DNA of 64,000 nt from Pacificoceanicola onchidii (GTDB lineage: Bacteria; Pseudomonadota; Alphaproteobacteria; Rhodobacterales; Rhodobacteraceae), in NCBI RefSeq assembly GCF_004804335.1, contig NZ_SRXY01000001.1:868001-932000 (forward strand), in the 5' to 3' direction. Positions 44,656 to 54,691 of this stretch are shown here, in pieces; positions within the stretch are counted from its first letter, which is position 1, and each line of letters opens with the position of its first letter. The position numbers were made by a program, and so were the translations under genes. Below the pieces are notes generated by a model, which was given only the letters and a program-made list of their open reading frames with translations, did no database searches and was not told the origin of the DNA.

Positions 44656-45615
44656 CTAAACCTTCTCACGCAGCACGCGCGGCACCTTGAACTCGACGTT
44701 CTCTTGAGCCGTCTCTACCAGTTCAACGGTTGTGTCGTAGCGCGCGCGGAAGGCGTCTATCACCTCGTTGATCAGCACTTCCGGCGCGGAGGCCCCGGCT
44801 GTGATCCCAACACTGCGAATACCCTCAAGCGCGCGCCAGTCAATATCGGCGGCGCGCTGGACCAGCTGCGAATAAGAGCAGCCTGCCTTCGAGGCCACCT
44901 CAACCAAACGCTTCGAGTTTGACGAGTTTGGTGCCCCAACGACCAGCAAAGCATCACAATCTGATGCAATCGCCTTCACCGCCAATTGACGGTTGGTCGT
45001 GGCGTAACAGATGTCTTCCTTGTGCGGGCCGACAATGGAAGGGAACCGCTCCTTGAGCGCGGCCACGATATCGATGGTGTCGTCCACGGAGAGCGTGGTT
45101 TGCGTCACAAAAGCCAAGCGTTCCGGATCACGCACCTCGACTGTTGCCACATCCTCCGGCGTTTCAACCAAAAGCACTTCGCCGTCCGGCAATTGCCCCA
45201 TGGTTCCAACTGTTTCCGGGTGCCCCGCGTGCCCAATCATGATCATCTGAAGACCGTTCTGGGAGTGCCGGGCGGCTTCGATATGCACCTTCGACACCAG
45301 CGGACAGGTTGCGTCCACATAGACCATGTCACGGGCTGCCGCGGCGGCCGGTACAGTCTTGGGAACGCCATGCGCGGAAAAGATGACAGGGCGATCGTCG
45401 GGGCATTCTTCGAGCTCTTCGACAAAGACCGCGCCTTTGGACCGCAGATCGTCCACAACGTATTTGTTGTGTACAATCTCGTGCCGCACATAGACCGGCG
45501 CACCCCATTTCTGCAGCGCCATTTCGACAATCTTGATCGCACGGTCCACACCCGCGCAGAACCCTCGCGGTGCTGCGAGGTAGAGCGTCAGTGTCTTTGC
45601 TTGGCTGTCGGTCAT
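44656..45615 (-). CDS. ispH: 4-hydroxy-3-methylbut-2-enyl diphosphate reductase
   Basis: 319 residues, the last step of the MEP isoprenoid pathway, making IPP and DMAPP. The three 4Fe-4S cysteines are visible: C20 in [23 protein letters not shown], and [11 protein letters not shown]. The active-site histidines are in [10 protein letters not shown] and FSAHGVP, and [12 protein letters not shown] binds the substrate. ATG 45615 has GGAGACC upstream; the longer upstream frame is not conserved. Confidence 0.97.
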   Translation of the reverse strand: MTDSQAKTLTLYLAAPRGFCAGVDRAIKIVEMALQKWGAPVYVRHEIVHNKYVVDDLRSKGAVFVEELEECPDDRPVIFSAHGVPKTVPAAAAARDMVYVDATCPLVSKVHIEAARHSQNGLQMIMIGHAGHPETVGTMGQLPDGEVLLVETPEDVATVEVRDPERLAFVTQTTLSVDDTIDIVAALKERFPSIVGPHKEDICYATTNRQLAVKAIASDCDALLVVGAPNSSNSKRLVEVASKAGCSYSQLVQRAADIDWRALEGIRSVGITAGASAPEVLINEVIDAFRARYDTTVELVETAQENVEFKVPRVLREKV

Positions 45616-45686
45616 CGCAGGTCTCCTTGTTATGGCGAGGTAATGCCTGAGACGCCACAGGTCCAGCCCCGAAGGCAAAGGGCCGC

Positions 45687-46145
45687 TTAAACAGCCCCCT
45701 GCGCTTGTGCCGTAAGCCACGCCAAAACAATGTACCGGCCTGTCTTGGCGATGGTCACGAGACCCAGGAAAAGCCAAAACGGCGTGCGCATGATCCCGGC
45801 GATAACGGTGAAGGCGTCGCCGACAGGGGCCCAGCTGAAAAGCAGCGTCCAGATTCCGTAACGCGCATACCATTCCTGCGCGCGGGCGAGGTTTTTGTCC
45901 CGAACCGGAAACCACCGACTGCCGCGGAACCGCTCAACACCGCGGCCCATGATGTAATTGACCACGGCACCAAGCGTGTTGCCGATGCTCGCGACCACAA
46001 TCATGGCCGACAAAGGCGCGGCCTCCGCCACCTGCAAGGCGACGAAAACCACTTCTGACTGGAACGGCAAAAGAGTGGCGGCCCCGAAGGCCGCCAGGAA
46101 GAGCCCGCCCAGAGAAGCGAGCATATCAACCGAAATGAAACTCAC
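45687..46145 (-). CDS. YqaA family membrane protein (DedA-related)
   Basis: 152 residues with four hydrophobic segments. Signatures are [16 protein letters not shown] (53-68), [22 protein letters not shown] (95-116) and a C-terminal helix. This matches YqaA, a small SNARE-associated/DedA-like family, which may act in lipid or ion homeostasis. There are 33 bases to the downstream edge of the NYN gene. Confidence 0.9.
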   Translation of the reverse strand: MSFISVDMLASLGGLFLAAFGAATLLPFQSEVVFVALQVAEAAPLSAMIVVASIGNTLGAVVNYIMGRGVERFRGSRWFPVRDKNLARAQEWYARYGIWTLLFSWAPVGDAFTVIAGIMRTPFWLFLGLVTIAKTGRYIVLAWLTAQAQGAV

Positions 46146-46178
46146 AGTGCGACCGTCCCCATCAGGCCGATGTGCGGA

Positions 46179-46751
46179 TCATTTGCCGGTTGCCACCTCG
46201 AAACTGCGTTCCGCCGGAACCTCGCGCGGCGGTCGCCCGATCACGTCGCGAAGTTCATCAAGCTCGATGAAATTGTCCGCTTGGCGACGCAGTTCATCGG
46301 CAATCATCGGGGGCTGGCTGCGGATTGTTGATACAACCGAAACGCGAACTCCCTGACGCTGAAGCGATTCGACCAGCGGCCGGAAATCACCGTCACCAGA
46401 GAACAGAACGATGTGATCGACACGCGGCGCAAGCTCCATGGCATCGACCGTCAGTTCGATATCCATGTTGCCTTTGACCTTCCGGCGCCCCTGGCTGTCG
46501 GTGTATTCCTTGGCCGGTTTCGTGACCATGGTGAACCCGTTGTAGTGCAGCCAATCGACCAGAGGGCGGATCGGAGAATACTCGTCGTTTTCCAGTAAAG
46601 CCGTGTAATAAAAGGCTCTTACCATCTTGCCGCGACGCGCAAACTCTTGTCTCAGGAGCTTGTAGTCTATATCGAACCCCAAGGCTTTGGCAGCCGCATA
46701 GAGGTTGGATCCGTCGATGAACAGCGCGAGCCGCTCGTCTTTGTAAAACAT
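46179..46751 (-). CDS. NYN domain protein (LabA/DUF88 family)
   Basis: 190 residues. The PIN-like nuclease core has acidic residues in LALFIDGSNLYAA (D13) and VLFSGDGDFRPLVESL (about 116-131), plus VKGNMDIELTVDAME. The family is linked to RNA turnover; LabA was found in cyanobacterial clock output. No partner is adjacent. The upstream 125 bases are shared with divergent folK. Confidence 0.92.
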   Translation of the reverse strand: MFYKDERLALFIDGSNLYAAAKALGFDIDYKLLRQEFARRGKMVRAFYYTALLENDEYSPIRPLVDWLHYNGFTMVTKPAKEYTDSQGRRKVKGNMDIELTVDAMELAPRVDHIVLFSGDGDFRPLVESLQRQGVRVSVVSTIRSQPPMIADELRRQADNFIELDELRDVIGRPPREVPAERSFEVATGK

Positions 46752-46876
46752 GAAATGTCCTTCCTTACAAAGTGGTCCGCCTGAAATCGTGAGTGTGAAA
46801 AAGAAGGCAGAGCCGTGTTAAAGGTTAAAGGAATTGTGACGTTATTCAAGGGGAATTGCTCCCCCATAAGGATAGT

Positions 46877-47449
46877 ATGCGAAGATCAGAAGGTGTAAGA
46901 ATGCTCATCGCACTGGGGTCAAATCTTGGATCAAAAGCTGGGGATCCGGCAGGCACACTGAAAGCCGCGCTGCAGGCGTTTTCCCAAAATGGGCTGCGCC
47001 TAAGGCGGGTTAGCCGATTTTTCGCGACACCCTGCTTTCCGGCCGGAACCGGTCCGGATTATGCCAACGCTTGCGCAGAAGTTGTGGGGCCCGGCAGCGC
47101 ACCGGACTGCCTGGCCATCCTTCACCGCATCGAGGCGGACTTCGAAAGAGAGCGAGAAGTCCGTTGGGGAAGCCGCACGCTTGATCTCGACATGCTGAGT
47201 TTTGGCGACATGGTCTCGCCCGACCCCCCGACATTCAAGCATTGGCAAAATCTTCCCCTTCAGCAGCAAATGACGTCCTCACCCGACCAGTTGATCCTGC
47301 CTCACCCGCGAATGCACGAGCGCGCTTTTGTGCTTGTCCCTCTGTGCGATATTGCCCCGGATTGGCGGCATCCGGTATTGCGAAAGACCGTCCGTGAAAT
47401 GACGGACGCGCTTCCGGAGGACTTGCGGCGGGACATGACCGCCTTGTGA
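46877..47449 (+). CDS. folK: 2-amino-4-hydroxy-6-hydroxymethyldihydropteridine diphosphokinase
   Basis: 190 residues. The HPPK core begins LIALGSNLGSKAG, with the central RWGSRTLDLDMLSFGD (about 93-108, the ATP/Mg DxD) and LPHPRMHERAFVLVPLCDI. It pyrophosphorylates the pterin in folate synthesis. Two starts are plausible: ATG 46877 (site AAGGA) and ATG 46901 (site AAGG); the first keeps the whole first beta strand as in E. coli HPPK. No other folate gene is adjacent. It precedes rpoZ by 80 bases. Confidence 0.95.
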   Translation: MRRSEGVRMLIALGSNLGSKAGDPAGTLKAALQAFSQNGLRLRRVSRFFATPCFPAGTGPDYANACAEVVGPGSAPDCLAILHRIEADFEREREVRWGSRTLDLDMLSFGDMVSPDPPTFKHWQNLPLQQQMTSSPDQLILPHPRMHERAFVLVPLCDIAPDWRHPVLRKTVREMTDALPEDLRRDMTAL

Positions 47450-47529
47450 ACCCCTTTCGCCTTGTCAACACTGGCTTTCCAAGGTAAGGGAAGCCCTTCT
47501 GACGGCCCCGCAGGATATAGGAGCGCCCC

Positions 47530-47883
47530 ATGGCCCGCGTTACAGTTGAAGATTGCGTCGACAAGGTCCCGAACCGATTTGACCTGGTGATGCTCGCCGC
47601 GCACCGTGCCCGCGAGATTTCCGCCGGTGCCGCGATCACCGTTGATCGTGACAACGACAAAAACCCGGTCGTCTCCCTTCGCGAGATCGCCGAGGAAACC
47701 CAGTCTGCCGATGAACTGCGTGAGCGCCTGATCGAGTCGAACCAGACCCAGATCGAAGTTGACGAGCCCGAAGAAGACGCCATGGCGCTTTTGATGGGTG
47801 CCGAACAGGACAAGCCGCAAGAAGACGACATGTCCGAAGAAAAGCTGCTGCGCGCGCTCATGGAGGCGCAAGGTCAGGGCTGA
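47530..47883 (+). CDS. rpoZ: DNA-directed RNA polymerase omega subunit
   Basis: 117 residues. The family core is [31 protein letters not shown] (residues 1-31 region) with [22 protein letters not shown] following. The C-terminal acidic extension ([14 protein letters not shown]) is longer than in E. coli but usual in this group. Omega helps assemble beta-prime and forms one ppGpp site. It is directly followed by rsh (22 bases), the usual pairing. Confidence 0.97.
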   Translation: MARVTVEDCVDKVPNRFDLVMLAAHRAREISAGAAITVDRDNDKNPVVSLREIAEETQSADELRERLIESNQTQIEVDEPEEDAMALLMGAEQDKPQEDDMSEEKLLRALMEAQGQG

Positions 47884-47904
47884 ATACCAAAAGGTTGATC
47901 GTGG

Positions 47905-50046
47905 ATGATCGCTGCCGAAGATCTGATTGCACTCGTCCGCAATTATAACCCGAAGACCAACGAAAAGCTGATCCTCGCGGCCTATGAGTATGGCCGCGAG
48001 ATGCATGACGGGCAGACCCGCAAGTCGGGCGAACCCTATTTCACGCACCCTGTTGCCGTTGCAGCCATCCTGACAGAGCAACAGCTTGATGATGCGACCA
48101 TCATCACCGCGCTTCTGCATGACACCATCGAAGACACCCGGGCCTCTTATTCGGAGGTCGAAGAACGTTTTGGCCGGGAAGTGGCCGATCTCGTTGATGG
48201 CGTGACCAAACTGACAAACCTGCAGCTGTCATCCAGCGAATCGAAACAGGCCGAGAACTTTCGCAAGCTGTTCATGGCCATGTCGAAGGACTTGCGGGTC
48301 ATCCTCGTCAAACTCGCCGACCGGCTGCACAACATGCGCACGATCAAAGCGATGCGCCCCGAGAAGCAGGTACAAAAGGCCCGCGAGACCATGGACATCT
48401 TCGCGCCGCTTGCCGGACGCATGGGGATGCAGTGGATGCGCGAAGAGCTGGAGGATCTGGCGTTCCGTGTGCTCAACCCGGAAGGCCGCGCCAGCATCAT
48501 TCGCCGCTTTGTCACCCTGCAGAAAGAGACCGGCGACGTGATCCACCGGATCACCTCTGACATGCGCTATGAGTTGGAGCGCACCGGAATTGAAGCTGAG
48601 GTTTTTGGCCGGGCCAAGAAACCCTATTCGATCTGGCGCAAGATGCAGGAAAAGAAGATCGGCTTCTCCCGCCTGTCGGACATTTACGGCTTTCGCGTGA
48701 TTACCCGCACCGAAAGCGATGCCTACACGGCGCTTGGTGCGATCCATCAGCGCTGGCGCGCGGTGCCCGGGCGGTTCAAGGATTACATCAGCCAACCGAA
48801 ATCCAACGGCTACCGCTCGATCCACACCACCGTGTCGGGCCGCGATGGCAAGCGGGTCGAGGTGCAGATTCGCACGCGGCAAATGCACGAAGTGGCCGAA
48901 ACCGGCGTTGCCGCGCATTGGTCCTACAGAGATGGCGTACGCGCGCAGAACCCCTTTGCCGTCGATCCCGCGAAGTGGATTGCGGGCCTGACCGAGCAAT
49001 TCGACGCTGAGGAGGATCACGATGCCTTCCTCGAAGCGGTCAAGCTCGAGATGTATTCGGACAAGGTTTTTTGCTTCACACCCAAGGGCGACGTGGTGAA
49101 GCTGCCCAAAGGGGCGACGCCGCTGGATTTTGCCTATGCCATTCACACGCGCATCGGCTCCGCGTGCGTCGGGGCCAAGGTAGATGGGCTACGCGTTCCG
49201 CTTTGGACGCGGCTCAAGAATGGCCAATCCGTGGACATCATCACCGCCGAAGGACAGGCGCCGCAGGCGACCTGGCTCGATATTGCGCAAACCGGCAAGG
49301 CCAAGACGGCCATCCGCCGCGCGCTTCGGGAGGCGAACAAGGAACGCTACGCCAAGCTCGGCAATGAACTTGTGCGGGCCGCCTTTGAAAACGCGGGCAA
49401 GAAAGCCACGGACAAGGTTTTGGAAACTGCGGCCAAGACTCTGCGCCTTGATGACGCCGAGACACTTTTGGCCCGGGTCGGTAGTGCGGAACTCACCGCG
49501 CGAGAGGTCGTCGAATCGGTCTACCCCAACCTCGCCATTCAGGACGGCGCCCTGATCGAGGAAAAACGCGCGGTGATCGGGCTCGAGCACGGACAGGCCT
49601 TTCAGCGCGCGAAATGCTGCCAGCCGCTGCCCGGCGAACGGATCATCGGCCTGACCCACCGGGGAAAAGGTGTTTCTGTTCATGCCATTGACTGCGCCGC
49701 GCTAGAGGCATTCGAAGACCAGACAGATCGCTGGATGGATCTGCATTGGGCCGAAGGATCGCACCCTGCGGTCTACACAGTGTCACTTGAACTCACCATC
49801 ACCAATGATGCAGGCGTACTGGGACGGATTTGCACATTGATTGGTGAACAAAGGGCCAATATCTCCAACCTGCGATTCAGCGACAGGAAACCGGATTTTT
49901 ATCGCTTGGTCATAGATGTGGACTTGCGGGACGCAGAGCACCTGCATTCGGTCATGACCGCGCTCGAAGCAGAGAGCAACGTTGCTTCTCTGGATCGGCG
50001 GCGTGATCCGGCTTTGGCCGCTGCCCCGGCCGCAGCGGCGGAGTGA
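47905..50046 (+). CDS. bifunctional (p)ppGpp synthetase/hydrolase (Rsh/SpoT type)
   Basis: 713 residues. The HD hydrolase domain (about 30-180) contains LLHDTIEDT with H72-D73, the synthetase domain (about 230-350) has SDIYGFRVITRTESDAYTA and SNGYRSIHTTV, then TGS (about 385-450), a conserved Cys-rich region (AKCCQPLPGERIIG) and a C-terminal ACT domain (about 628-705). Both catalytic halves look intact. The single Rsh of alphaproteobacteria acts in the stringent response. The gene starts 21 bases after rpoZ; the downstream DUF2062 gene starts 16 bases after its stop. Confidence 0.96.
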   Translation: MIAAEDLIALVRNYNPKTNEKLILAAYEYGREMHDGQTRKSGEPYFTHPVAVAAILTEQQLDDATIITALLHDTIEDTRASYSEVEERFGREVADLVDGVTKLTNLQLSSSESKQAENFRKLFMAMSKDLRVILVKLADRLHNMRTIKAMRPEKQVQKARETMDIFAPLAGRMGMQWMREELEDLAFRVLNPEGRASIIRRFVTLQKETGDVIHRITSDMRYELERTGIEAEVFGRAKKPYSIWRKMQEKKIGFSRLSDIYGFRVITRTESDAYTALGAIHQRWRAVPGRFKDYISQPKSNGYRSIHTTVSGRDGKRVEVQIRTRQMHEVAETGVAAHWSYRDGVRAQNPFAVDPAKWIAGLTEQFDAEEDHDAFLEAVKLEMYSDKVFCFTPKGDVVKLPKGATPLDFAYAIHTRIGSACVGAKVDGLRVPLWTRLKNGQSVDIITAEGQAPQATWLDIAQTGKAKTAIRRALREANKERYAKLGNELVRAAFENAGKKATDKVLETAAKTLRLDDAETLLARVGSAELTAREVVESVYPNLAIQDGALIEEKRAVIGLEHGQAFQRAKCCQPLPGERIIGLTHRGKGVSVHAIDCAALEAFEDQTDRWMDLHWAEGSHPAVYTVSLELTITNDAGVLGRICTLIGEQRANISNLRFSDRKPDFYRLVIDVDLRDAEHLHSVMTALEAESNVASLDRRRDPALAAAPAAAAE

Positions 50047-50062
50047 TTGGAAAGGCAAGGTA

Positions 50063-50716
50063 TTGGTCTTCAAAAGGCGTGATAGACGCCCGGTGCTTCA
50101 GATACTCCGGGAACTACTCTGGCCGCGTGGCGGCTGGGGACGCGCGGCTCAATACGTCCGACACCGCCTGACCCGCCTGCCTGACCCGCCACACCGCATC
50201 GCGCGGGGTATTTTCGCCGGGGTCTTCACCACCTTCACACCATTTTACGGCCTGCACTTTCTGGTCGCCGGCGTTCTGGCGTGGCTGTTGCGTGGCAATA
50301 TCCTGGCCGCCCTGTTGTCTACATTCTTTGGCAATCCTCTGACTTATGTTCCCATTGGTGTCGCTGCATTGAACACCGGGTACTGGCTGCTAGGCGTCGA
50401 AAATGGCCGGGTTGGACCTGAACATCATGGCGGGCTGGTGGAAAAGTTCGTCAAGGCCGGGCAGGATCTGTGGAACAACCTTTGGGCCGTTTTTCAGGGC
50501 GATCCCGTGTCCTGGCGCGATCTCGGCATTTTCTACGATGAGGTTTTCTACCCCTATATGATCGGCGGCATCCTGCCCGGTATCCTGTGCGGGATCGTCG
50601 CCTATTATGTCTCGCTGCCGCTGATCACCGCCTACAAGAATCGCCGCAAAGGGCAGATCAAGGCCAAGCTCGCACTTCTCAAGAAGAAGAAGGAGGCCGA
50701 AGGCCGCGCGGACTGA
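50063..50716 (+). CDS. DUF2062 family membrane protein
   Basis: 217 residues from TTG 50063, preceded by GGAAAGGCAAGG. It starts with a basic segment (FKRRDRRPVLQILRELLWP) and has the DUF2062 core PPHRIARGIFAGVFTTFTPF YGLHF (about 47-72) with hydrophobic helices and a lysine-rich C-terminus. An ATG at 49982 would overlap rsh by 65 bases and adds a region without family similarity, so I prefer the TTG. Function unknown; small inner-membrane family next to rsh in this group. Confidence 0.85.
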   Translation: MVFKRRDRRPVLQILRELLWPRGGWGRAAQYVRHRLTRLPDPPHRIARGIFAGVFTTFTPFYGLHFLVAGVLAWLLRGNILAALLSTFFGNPLTYVPIGVAALNTGYWLLGVENGRVGPEHHGGLVEKFVKAGQDLWNNLWAVFQGDPVSWRDLGIFYDEVFYPYMIGGILPGILCGIVAYYVSLPLITAYKNRRKGQIKAKLALLKKKKEAEGRAD

Positions 50717-50809
50717 TCCGTTTGATCAAATCCCCTGTATCGCTACAATTCTTCGCTTTTTGATCTGTGGCCGACGCCCTATGTCTTGAGCAAGACCTAG
50801 GAGGATCAG

Positions 50810-51562
50810 ATGACTGACTACGCCGGACGCCTGCGGCTTGGCGTCAACATCGACCATGTGGCCACCGTGCGCAACGCGCGCGGCAGCGCCTATCCCGACC
50901 CCATTCGCGCCGCGAAAATCGCTGAAGCGGCGGGGGCTGATGGCATCACGGCGCACCTGCGCGAGGACCGGCGTCACATTTCGGACGAAGACATCGACGG
51001 ACTGATGGACGCGCTTTCGCTTCCGCTCAACTTCGAGATGGCGGCGACGGACGAGATGCAGGCCATCGCGCTGCGCCACAAGCCCCATGCCGTGTGCATC
51101 GTGCCGGAAAAGCGCGAGGAGCGGACCACCGAAGGCGGGCTTGAGGTTGCCAAGGACGAAAACCGTCTGGCGCATTTCATTGCGCCGCTGCGCGACGCGG
51201 GTTGCCGGGTGTCGATTTTCATCGCTGCCGATCAGGCGCAGATCGAAGCCGCGAACCGCATTGGGGCGCAAGTGATCGAACTGCATACTGGGGCCTATTG
51301 CGACTTCCACGCCGAAGGGCGGTTCGACGAACGCGATGCGGAGTTGGCCCGGTTGCGGGACATGGCCGCGTTCGGTCACTCGCTCGGACTTGAAGTGCAC
51401 GCAGGTCACGGGCTGACCTACGAGACGGTTGCCCCCGTAGCCGCCTTCCCGGAGGTGATGGAGCTGAACATCGGCCACTTCATTATTGGCGAGGCCATCT
51501 TCATGGGGCTTGAGCCTGCCATTCGCGAGATGCGGCGCCTGATGGATGACGCCCGGGCGTGA
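50810..51562 (+). CDS. pdxJ: pyridoxine 5'-phosphate synthase
   Basis: 250 residues, TIM barrel. It has the conserved [16 protein letters not shown] (10-25), [12 protein letters not shown] (46-57), [10 protein letters not shown] and [11 protein letters not shown] (about 195-205). It joins 1-deoxyxylulose-5-P and 3-amino-1-hydroxyacetone 1-P to make pyridoxine 5'-phosphate, the last step of DXP-dependent vitamin B6 synthesis. AGGAGG precedes ATG. A few PLP enzymes lie in the window, but that is not a specific link. Confidence 0.97.
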   Translation: MTDYAGRLRLGVNIDHVATVRNARGSAYPDPIRAAKIAEAAGADGITAHLREDRRHISDEDIDGLMDALSLPLNFEMAATDEMQAIALRHKPHAVCIVPEKREERTTEGGLEVAKDENRLAHFIAPLRDAGCRVSIFIAADQAQIEAANRIGAQVIELHTGAYCDFHAEGRFDERDAELARLRDMAAFGHSLGLEVHAGHGLTYETVAPVAAFPEVMELNIGHFIIGEAIFMGLEPAIREMRRLMDDARA

Positions 51563-51612
51563 CCGCTGGACCGGCTGTGCTAAGGTGCCCTGAACCAGAG
51601 AAGGGTCACATT

Positions 51613-52062
51613 ATGCTCAAACGTCTTTCAGCACTGTTTGCTTGCCTCGCCCTCCCGGCTTTGGCCGAAGGACCACAGGTCATGGATTGTGACTGGCAGG
51701 CCTCAGCCCGCAACATCCCCGAACCCTGGGAGGCGCACACACGCACCTTCTCCAATGGCAAGGTCCGGCTCGCCATGCTCGACACGATCGAGCCAGCGGC
51801 AGGTTGGGCCTACCTTCTGATCCTGTCCCCGCCGTTTGGAGAACTGGGCGACAGGCAGTGCCGATTGATTGGCAGCAACGGCATGGGCTTTTCCGGCATG
51901 CGGTTTGACGCACTCTCGGCGGACTATGACCCGGCGCAGGGATTGATCTTCACACTGCCCGTGCAGATGTACGATTTCCAAACCAGCCAGCCCTATGAAC
52001 GCCCGATCCGGATCATTCTCAACCAGGCCACCGGGCAGATTGACACATGGGTGCTCGAATAG
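51613..52062 (+). CDS. small exported protein, unknown function
   Basis: 149 residues. A signal peptide (MLKRLSALFACLALPALA, cleavage near 18) precedes a soluble beta-rich region with one Cys pair (C26, C86 by rough count). The body includes AGWAYLLILSPPFGELGDRQC and RPIRIILNQATGQIDTWVLE. Start ATG 51613 has AGAAGGG upstream; the in-frame ATG 18 codons earlier is less likely. The stop TAG is directly followed by the acpS ATG, so it sits in the pdxJ-acpS-lepB-rnc operon. I do not recognise the family. Confidence 0.75.
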   Translation: MLKRLSALFACLALPALAEGPQVMDCDWQASARNIPEPWEAHTRTFSNGKVRLAMLDTIEPAAGWAYLLILSPPFGELGDRQCRLIGSNGMGFSGMRFDALSADYDPAQGLIFTLPVQMYDFQTSQPYERPIRIILNQATGQIDTWVLE

Positions 52063-52485
52063 ATGATCCTCGGTATCGGCACGGACCTGGCGAACATCGA
52101 GCGCATTCAAAGGGTTCTGAACAAATACGGCGACCGCTTTCGCAATCGGGTCTTCACAGAAGTTGAGCAGGCCAAGGCCGAAAGGCGGCGCGATGTGGCC
52201 GGGACCTATGCCAAACGCTGGGCCGCGAAAGAGGCCTGTTCGAAGGCGCTCGGCACGGGGTTGCGCATGGGGATCGCGTGGAAAGACATGCATGTGCGCA
52301 ACCTGCGGACCGGGCAACCTGTCATGGAAGTGACCGGCTGGGCCAAGGAACGACTCGACAGTCTGACACCGGACGGGCACGAGGCCATCATTCACGTCAC
52401 GCTGACCGATGATCACCCTTGGGCACAGGCCGTGGTGATGATCGAAGCCCGCCCGATCACCGCAGGCAAACCGCCCGTCGCTTGA
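52063..52485 (+). CDS. acpS: holo-[acyl-carrier-protein] synthase
   Basis: 140 residues, AcpS family. Motif 1 is [14 protein letters not shown] (2-15, with the Mg-binding Asp), motif 2 is [16 protein letters not shown] (about 49-64, with Glu for Mg and Lys). It transfers 4'-phosphopantetheine from CoA to ACP. The ATG follows the previous stop without gap, so translation is coupled to the small exported protein. lepB follows after 58 bases. Confidence 0.96.
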   Translation: MILGIGTDLANIERIQRVLNKYGDRFRNRVFTEVEQAKAERRRDVAGTYAKRWAAKEACSKALGTGLRMGIAWKDMHVRNLRTGQPVMEVTGWAKERLDSLTPDGHEAIIHVTLTDDHPWAQAVVMIEARPITAGKPPVA

Positions 52486-52543
52486 CACCCGGCCCGTGGG
52501 CGCTCATGTAGCGCTTGTCTATTGAGGCAAAGGGTTTTCAGGC

Positions 52544-53380
52544 ATGGCCACCGAAGAAAAGAAGAGCGGCGGGATCGTCGAGACGATCAAGACCGTCGTT
52601 TACGCGCTGCTGATCGCGGGCGTTTTCCGGACATTCCTGTTTCAGCCGTTCTGGATTCCATCGGGCTCCATGAAGGATACGCTGCTGATCGGCGACTTCC
52701 TCTTCGTGAACAAGATGGCCTACGGCTATTCCTATGCCTCCTGCCCCTCCGTGATTGCCCCGCGTTTCGGCCTGAACATCGACGCCAAGGACATCTGCGG
52801 CGTGTTCGACGGCGACAACAAGCGCCTGTTTGGTTCCGAACCTGAGCGCGGAGACGTGGTGGTCTTCCGGCACCCGGTCTCGGGCCGCGACTTCATCAAA
52901 CGTCTGATCGGCCTGCCCGGCGACAAGGTGCAGATGCGCAAGGGCGTGCTTTTCCTCAACGGCTCGCCGGTTTCGGTTGAGCCAAATGGCACCTTCGAAG
53001 AAATCGCCGAAGAACAAGGCCCTCAGCGCCTGCGACCGCGCTGCGAAAACGGCCCCGTCGGCGATGGCGGCGTATGCAGCAAGTCGAAGTTCGTCGAAAC
53101 CCTGCCCGGCGGCGTCTCGCACAGCATCCTGAACATCACGGCTCAGGGCTCTGACAATACCTCTGTCTACACTGTTCCCGAAGGCCACTATTTCTTCATG
53201 GGCGACAACCGCGACAACTCCTCGGACAGCCGCGTGCCGAACATCGCGGGCGGTGTCGGCTTTGTGCCTTATGAAAACCTGATTGGCCGGGCGGATCGTG
53301 TAATGTTCTCTTCCGCCGGACGCTCCATGCTGTTCTTCTGGACATGGCGCAGCGACCGGTATTTCCAGGCGATTGACTGA
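52544..53380 (+). CDS. lepB: signal peptidase I
   Basis: 278 residues. One N-terminal membrane helix (about 16-33), then the catalytic Ser42 in PSGSMKDTL and general-base Lys119 in [11 protein letters not shown], the Ser/Lys dyad of LepB. The remaining body is the periplasmic beta-rich fold with [11 protein letters not shown] (about 220-230). It removes signal peptides from exported proteins. It precedes rnc; the downstream overlap depends on the chosen rnc start. Confidence 0.97.
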   Translation: MATEEKKSGGIVETIKTVVYALLIAGVFRTFLFQPFWIPSGSMKDTLLIGDFLFVNKMAYGYSYASCPSVIAPRFGLNIDAKDICGVFDGDNKRLFGSEPERGDVVVFRHPVSGRDFIKRLIGLPGDKVQMRKGVLFLNGSPVSVEPNGTFEEIAEEQGPQRLRPRCENGPVGDGGVCSKSKFVETLPGGVSHSILNITAQGSDNTSVYTVPEGHYFFMGDNRDNSSDSRVPNIAGGVGFVPYENLIGRADRVMFSSAGRSMLFFWTWRSDRYFQAID

Positions 53381-53387
53381 GGCCCGC

Positions 53388-54077
53388 GTGAAAGTTTCCG
53401 CCGATCTCGAAGCGCTGCAGGAGCGCCTTGGCTACCGGTTCAAGACACCCACCTTGCTCCGACAGGCGGTGACGCATGGCTCCATGTCCGGGCCGGGGCG
53501 TGAAGACAACCAGCGTCTGGAGTTCCTTGGCGACCGTGTGCTCGGGCTTGTCATGGCGCAGGCGCTGCTGGAGCATGACACGGGCGCAACCGAAGGTCAG
53601 CTTGCGCCGCGTTTCAACGCGCTTGTTCGCAAGGAAACCTGCGCGGATGTCGCCCGCGAGGTCGATATCGGCGCTGCGTTGAAACTGGGCCGCTCCGAGC
53701 AGAAGACGGGTGGCCGGCGCAAGATGGCGCTTCTGGGCGACGCCATGGAGGCGGTCATTGCTGCGGTGTATCTCGACGGCGGTTTTGACGAAGCTCAGAC
53801 CCTGATTTTGCGCCTATGGGGGGACCGGGTTGCAAACGTCGAAGACGACGCCAAGGACGCCAAGACCGCCCTGCAGGAATGGGCCCAGGCACGCGGCCTG
53901 CAACCACCCTCATATGTAGAGATCGGTAGAAGCGGGCCGGATCATGCTCCCATGTTCACCATGGAGGCCCGCCTCCCAACAGGTGACACCGCCGAAGCGA
54001 CCGCCGGGAACAAGCGGCAGGCGGAACAGGAAGCCGCCAAAGCGCTGCTTTCGCGTCTCTCTCAGGCGAATGCCTGA
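53388..54077 (+). CDS. rnc: ribonuclease III
   Basis: 229 residues from GTG 53388. The RIIID catalytic domain has [15 protein letters not shown] (E45 and D49 among the metal-binding acidic residues) and [16 protein letters not shown], and a C-terminal dsRNA-binding domain lies about 155-225. It processes rRNA and other dsRNA. A TTG at 53373 inside lepB is an alternative; I prefer GTG because of a weak TGAGG in front of it and a family-like [10 protein letters not shown] start. It overlaps the convergent J-domain gene by 16 bases. Confidence 0.95.
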   Translation: MKVSADLEALQERLGYRFKTPTLLRQAVTHGSMSGPGREDNQRLEFLGDRVLGLVMAQALLEHDTGATEGQLAPRFNALVRKETCADVAREVDIGAALKLGRSEQKTGGRRKMALLGDAMEAVIAAVYLDGGFDEAQTLILRLWGDRVANVEDDAKDAKTALQEWAQARGLQPPSYVEIGRSGPDHAPMFTMEARLPTGDTAEATAGNKRQAEQEAAKALLSRLSQANA

Positions 54078-54481
54078 ACCTTGGCTTTGTCTTTTTCCGT
54101 GAACGCGGCCCGCGCCTGATCAAATCGCTCGGCGTAAGGACTTGGGCGCTGCGCGCGCATGGGCGGCGTGGGCCGGGGTTTGGACGCCGCGCGCGGTTTG
54201 GGCTGCGGACGTTTGGCGCGCTTGGTCTGAGGCTCCGATCGCGGGGCTTTCGTAGCCCGTTCAGCCTCTTCACGCGCGCGTTTGTGCATCACGGAAATCT
54301 CGTCGAACGCGTCATTGATCGCCATCAGGCGGCGCGTGGCCGCACGCTCGGATCCGTACCAGACATCGGGATGATAGGTTTTCACCAACCTGCGCCACTC
54401 TGCCCGGATCGTCTCGAAATCATCTGTGGGCTTCACGCCAAGCAGGGCGTAAGGATCATCTGTACTCGTGCTGCGGGGCAT
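54062..54481 (-). CDS. J-domain (DnaJ-like) protein
   Basis: 139 residues. The J domain (about 8-75) starts [18 protein letters not shown] and has the HPD signature in TYHPDVWYG. The rest is a low-complexity Arg/Lys/Pro-rich tail ([20 protein letters not shown]) without zinc finger or C-terminal DnaJ domain. It would stimulate an Hsp70. ATG 54481 is preceded by TGGAGC; a longer frame upstream is unlikely. It is antisense to the 3' end of rnc (16-base overlap). Confidence 0.9.
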   Translation of the reverse strand: MPRSTSTDDPYALLGVKPTDDFETIRAEWRRLVKTYHPDVWYGSERAATRRLMAINDAFDEISVMHKRAREEAERATKAPRSEPQTKRAKRPQPKPRAASKPRPTPPMRAQRPSPYAERFDQARAAFTEKDKAKVQAFA

Positions 54482-54691
54482 GGCGGCTCCAATGCGCGTG
54501 TCTGTCTTCGCTACAGTCCCAACGCCCTGCCCCCGCGAGGCGTCCGGTTTGTCTGAAATAAGGCATAACTTTGTCTTTGATTTTAGAGAAGCCACATTCT
54601 TGCCAGAAAGTTAACGCACGCCCTGCTGTCTTGCCCCTTGTATCGAGCTGTTTTTCAGGCCTAGGTGCCGGAAATCACGCGCGAGTTGGGC

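Noticed and set aside
46810-46835. TTAAAGGTTAAAGG direct repeat as a CtrA site near folK
   Set aside because: CtrA sites are TTAA-N7-TTAA; the spacing here is 3, so it does not fit.
50717-50809. TTTGATCAAA as an FNR/FnrL box before pdxJ
   Set aside because: The FNR consensus is TTGAT-N4-ATCAA; here the arms have no spacer, so this is a short chance palindrome.
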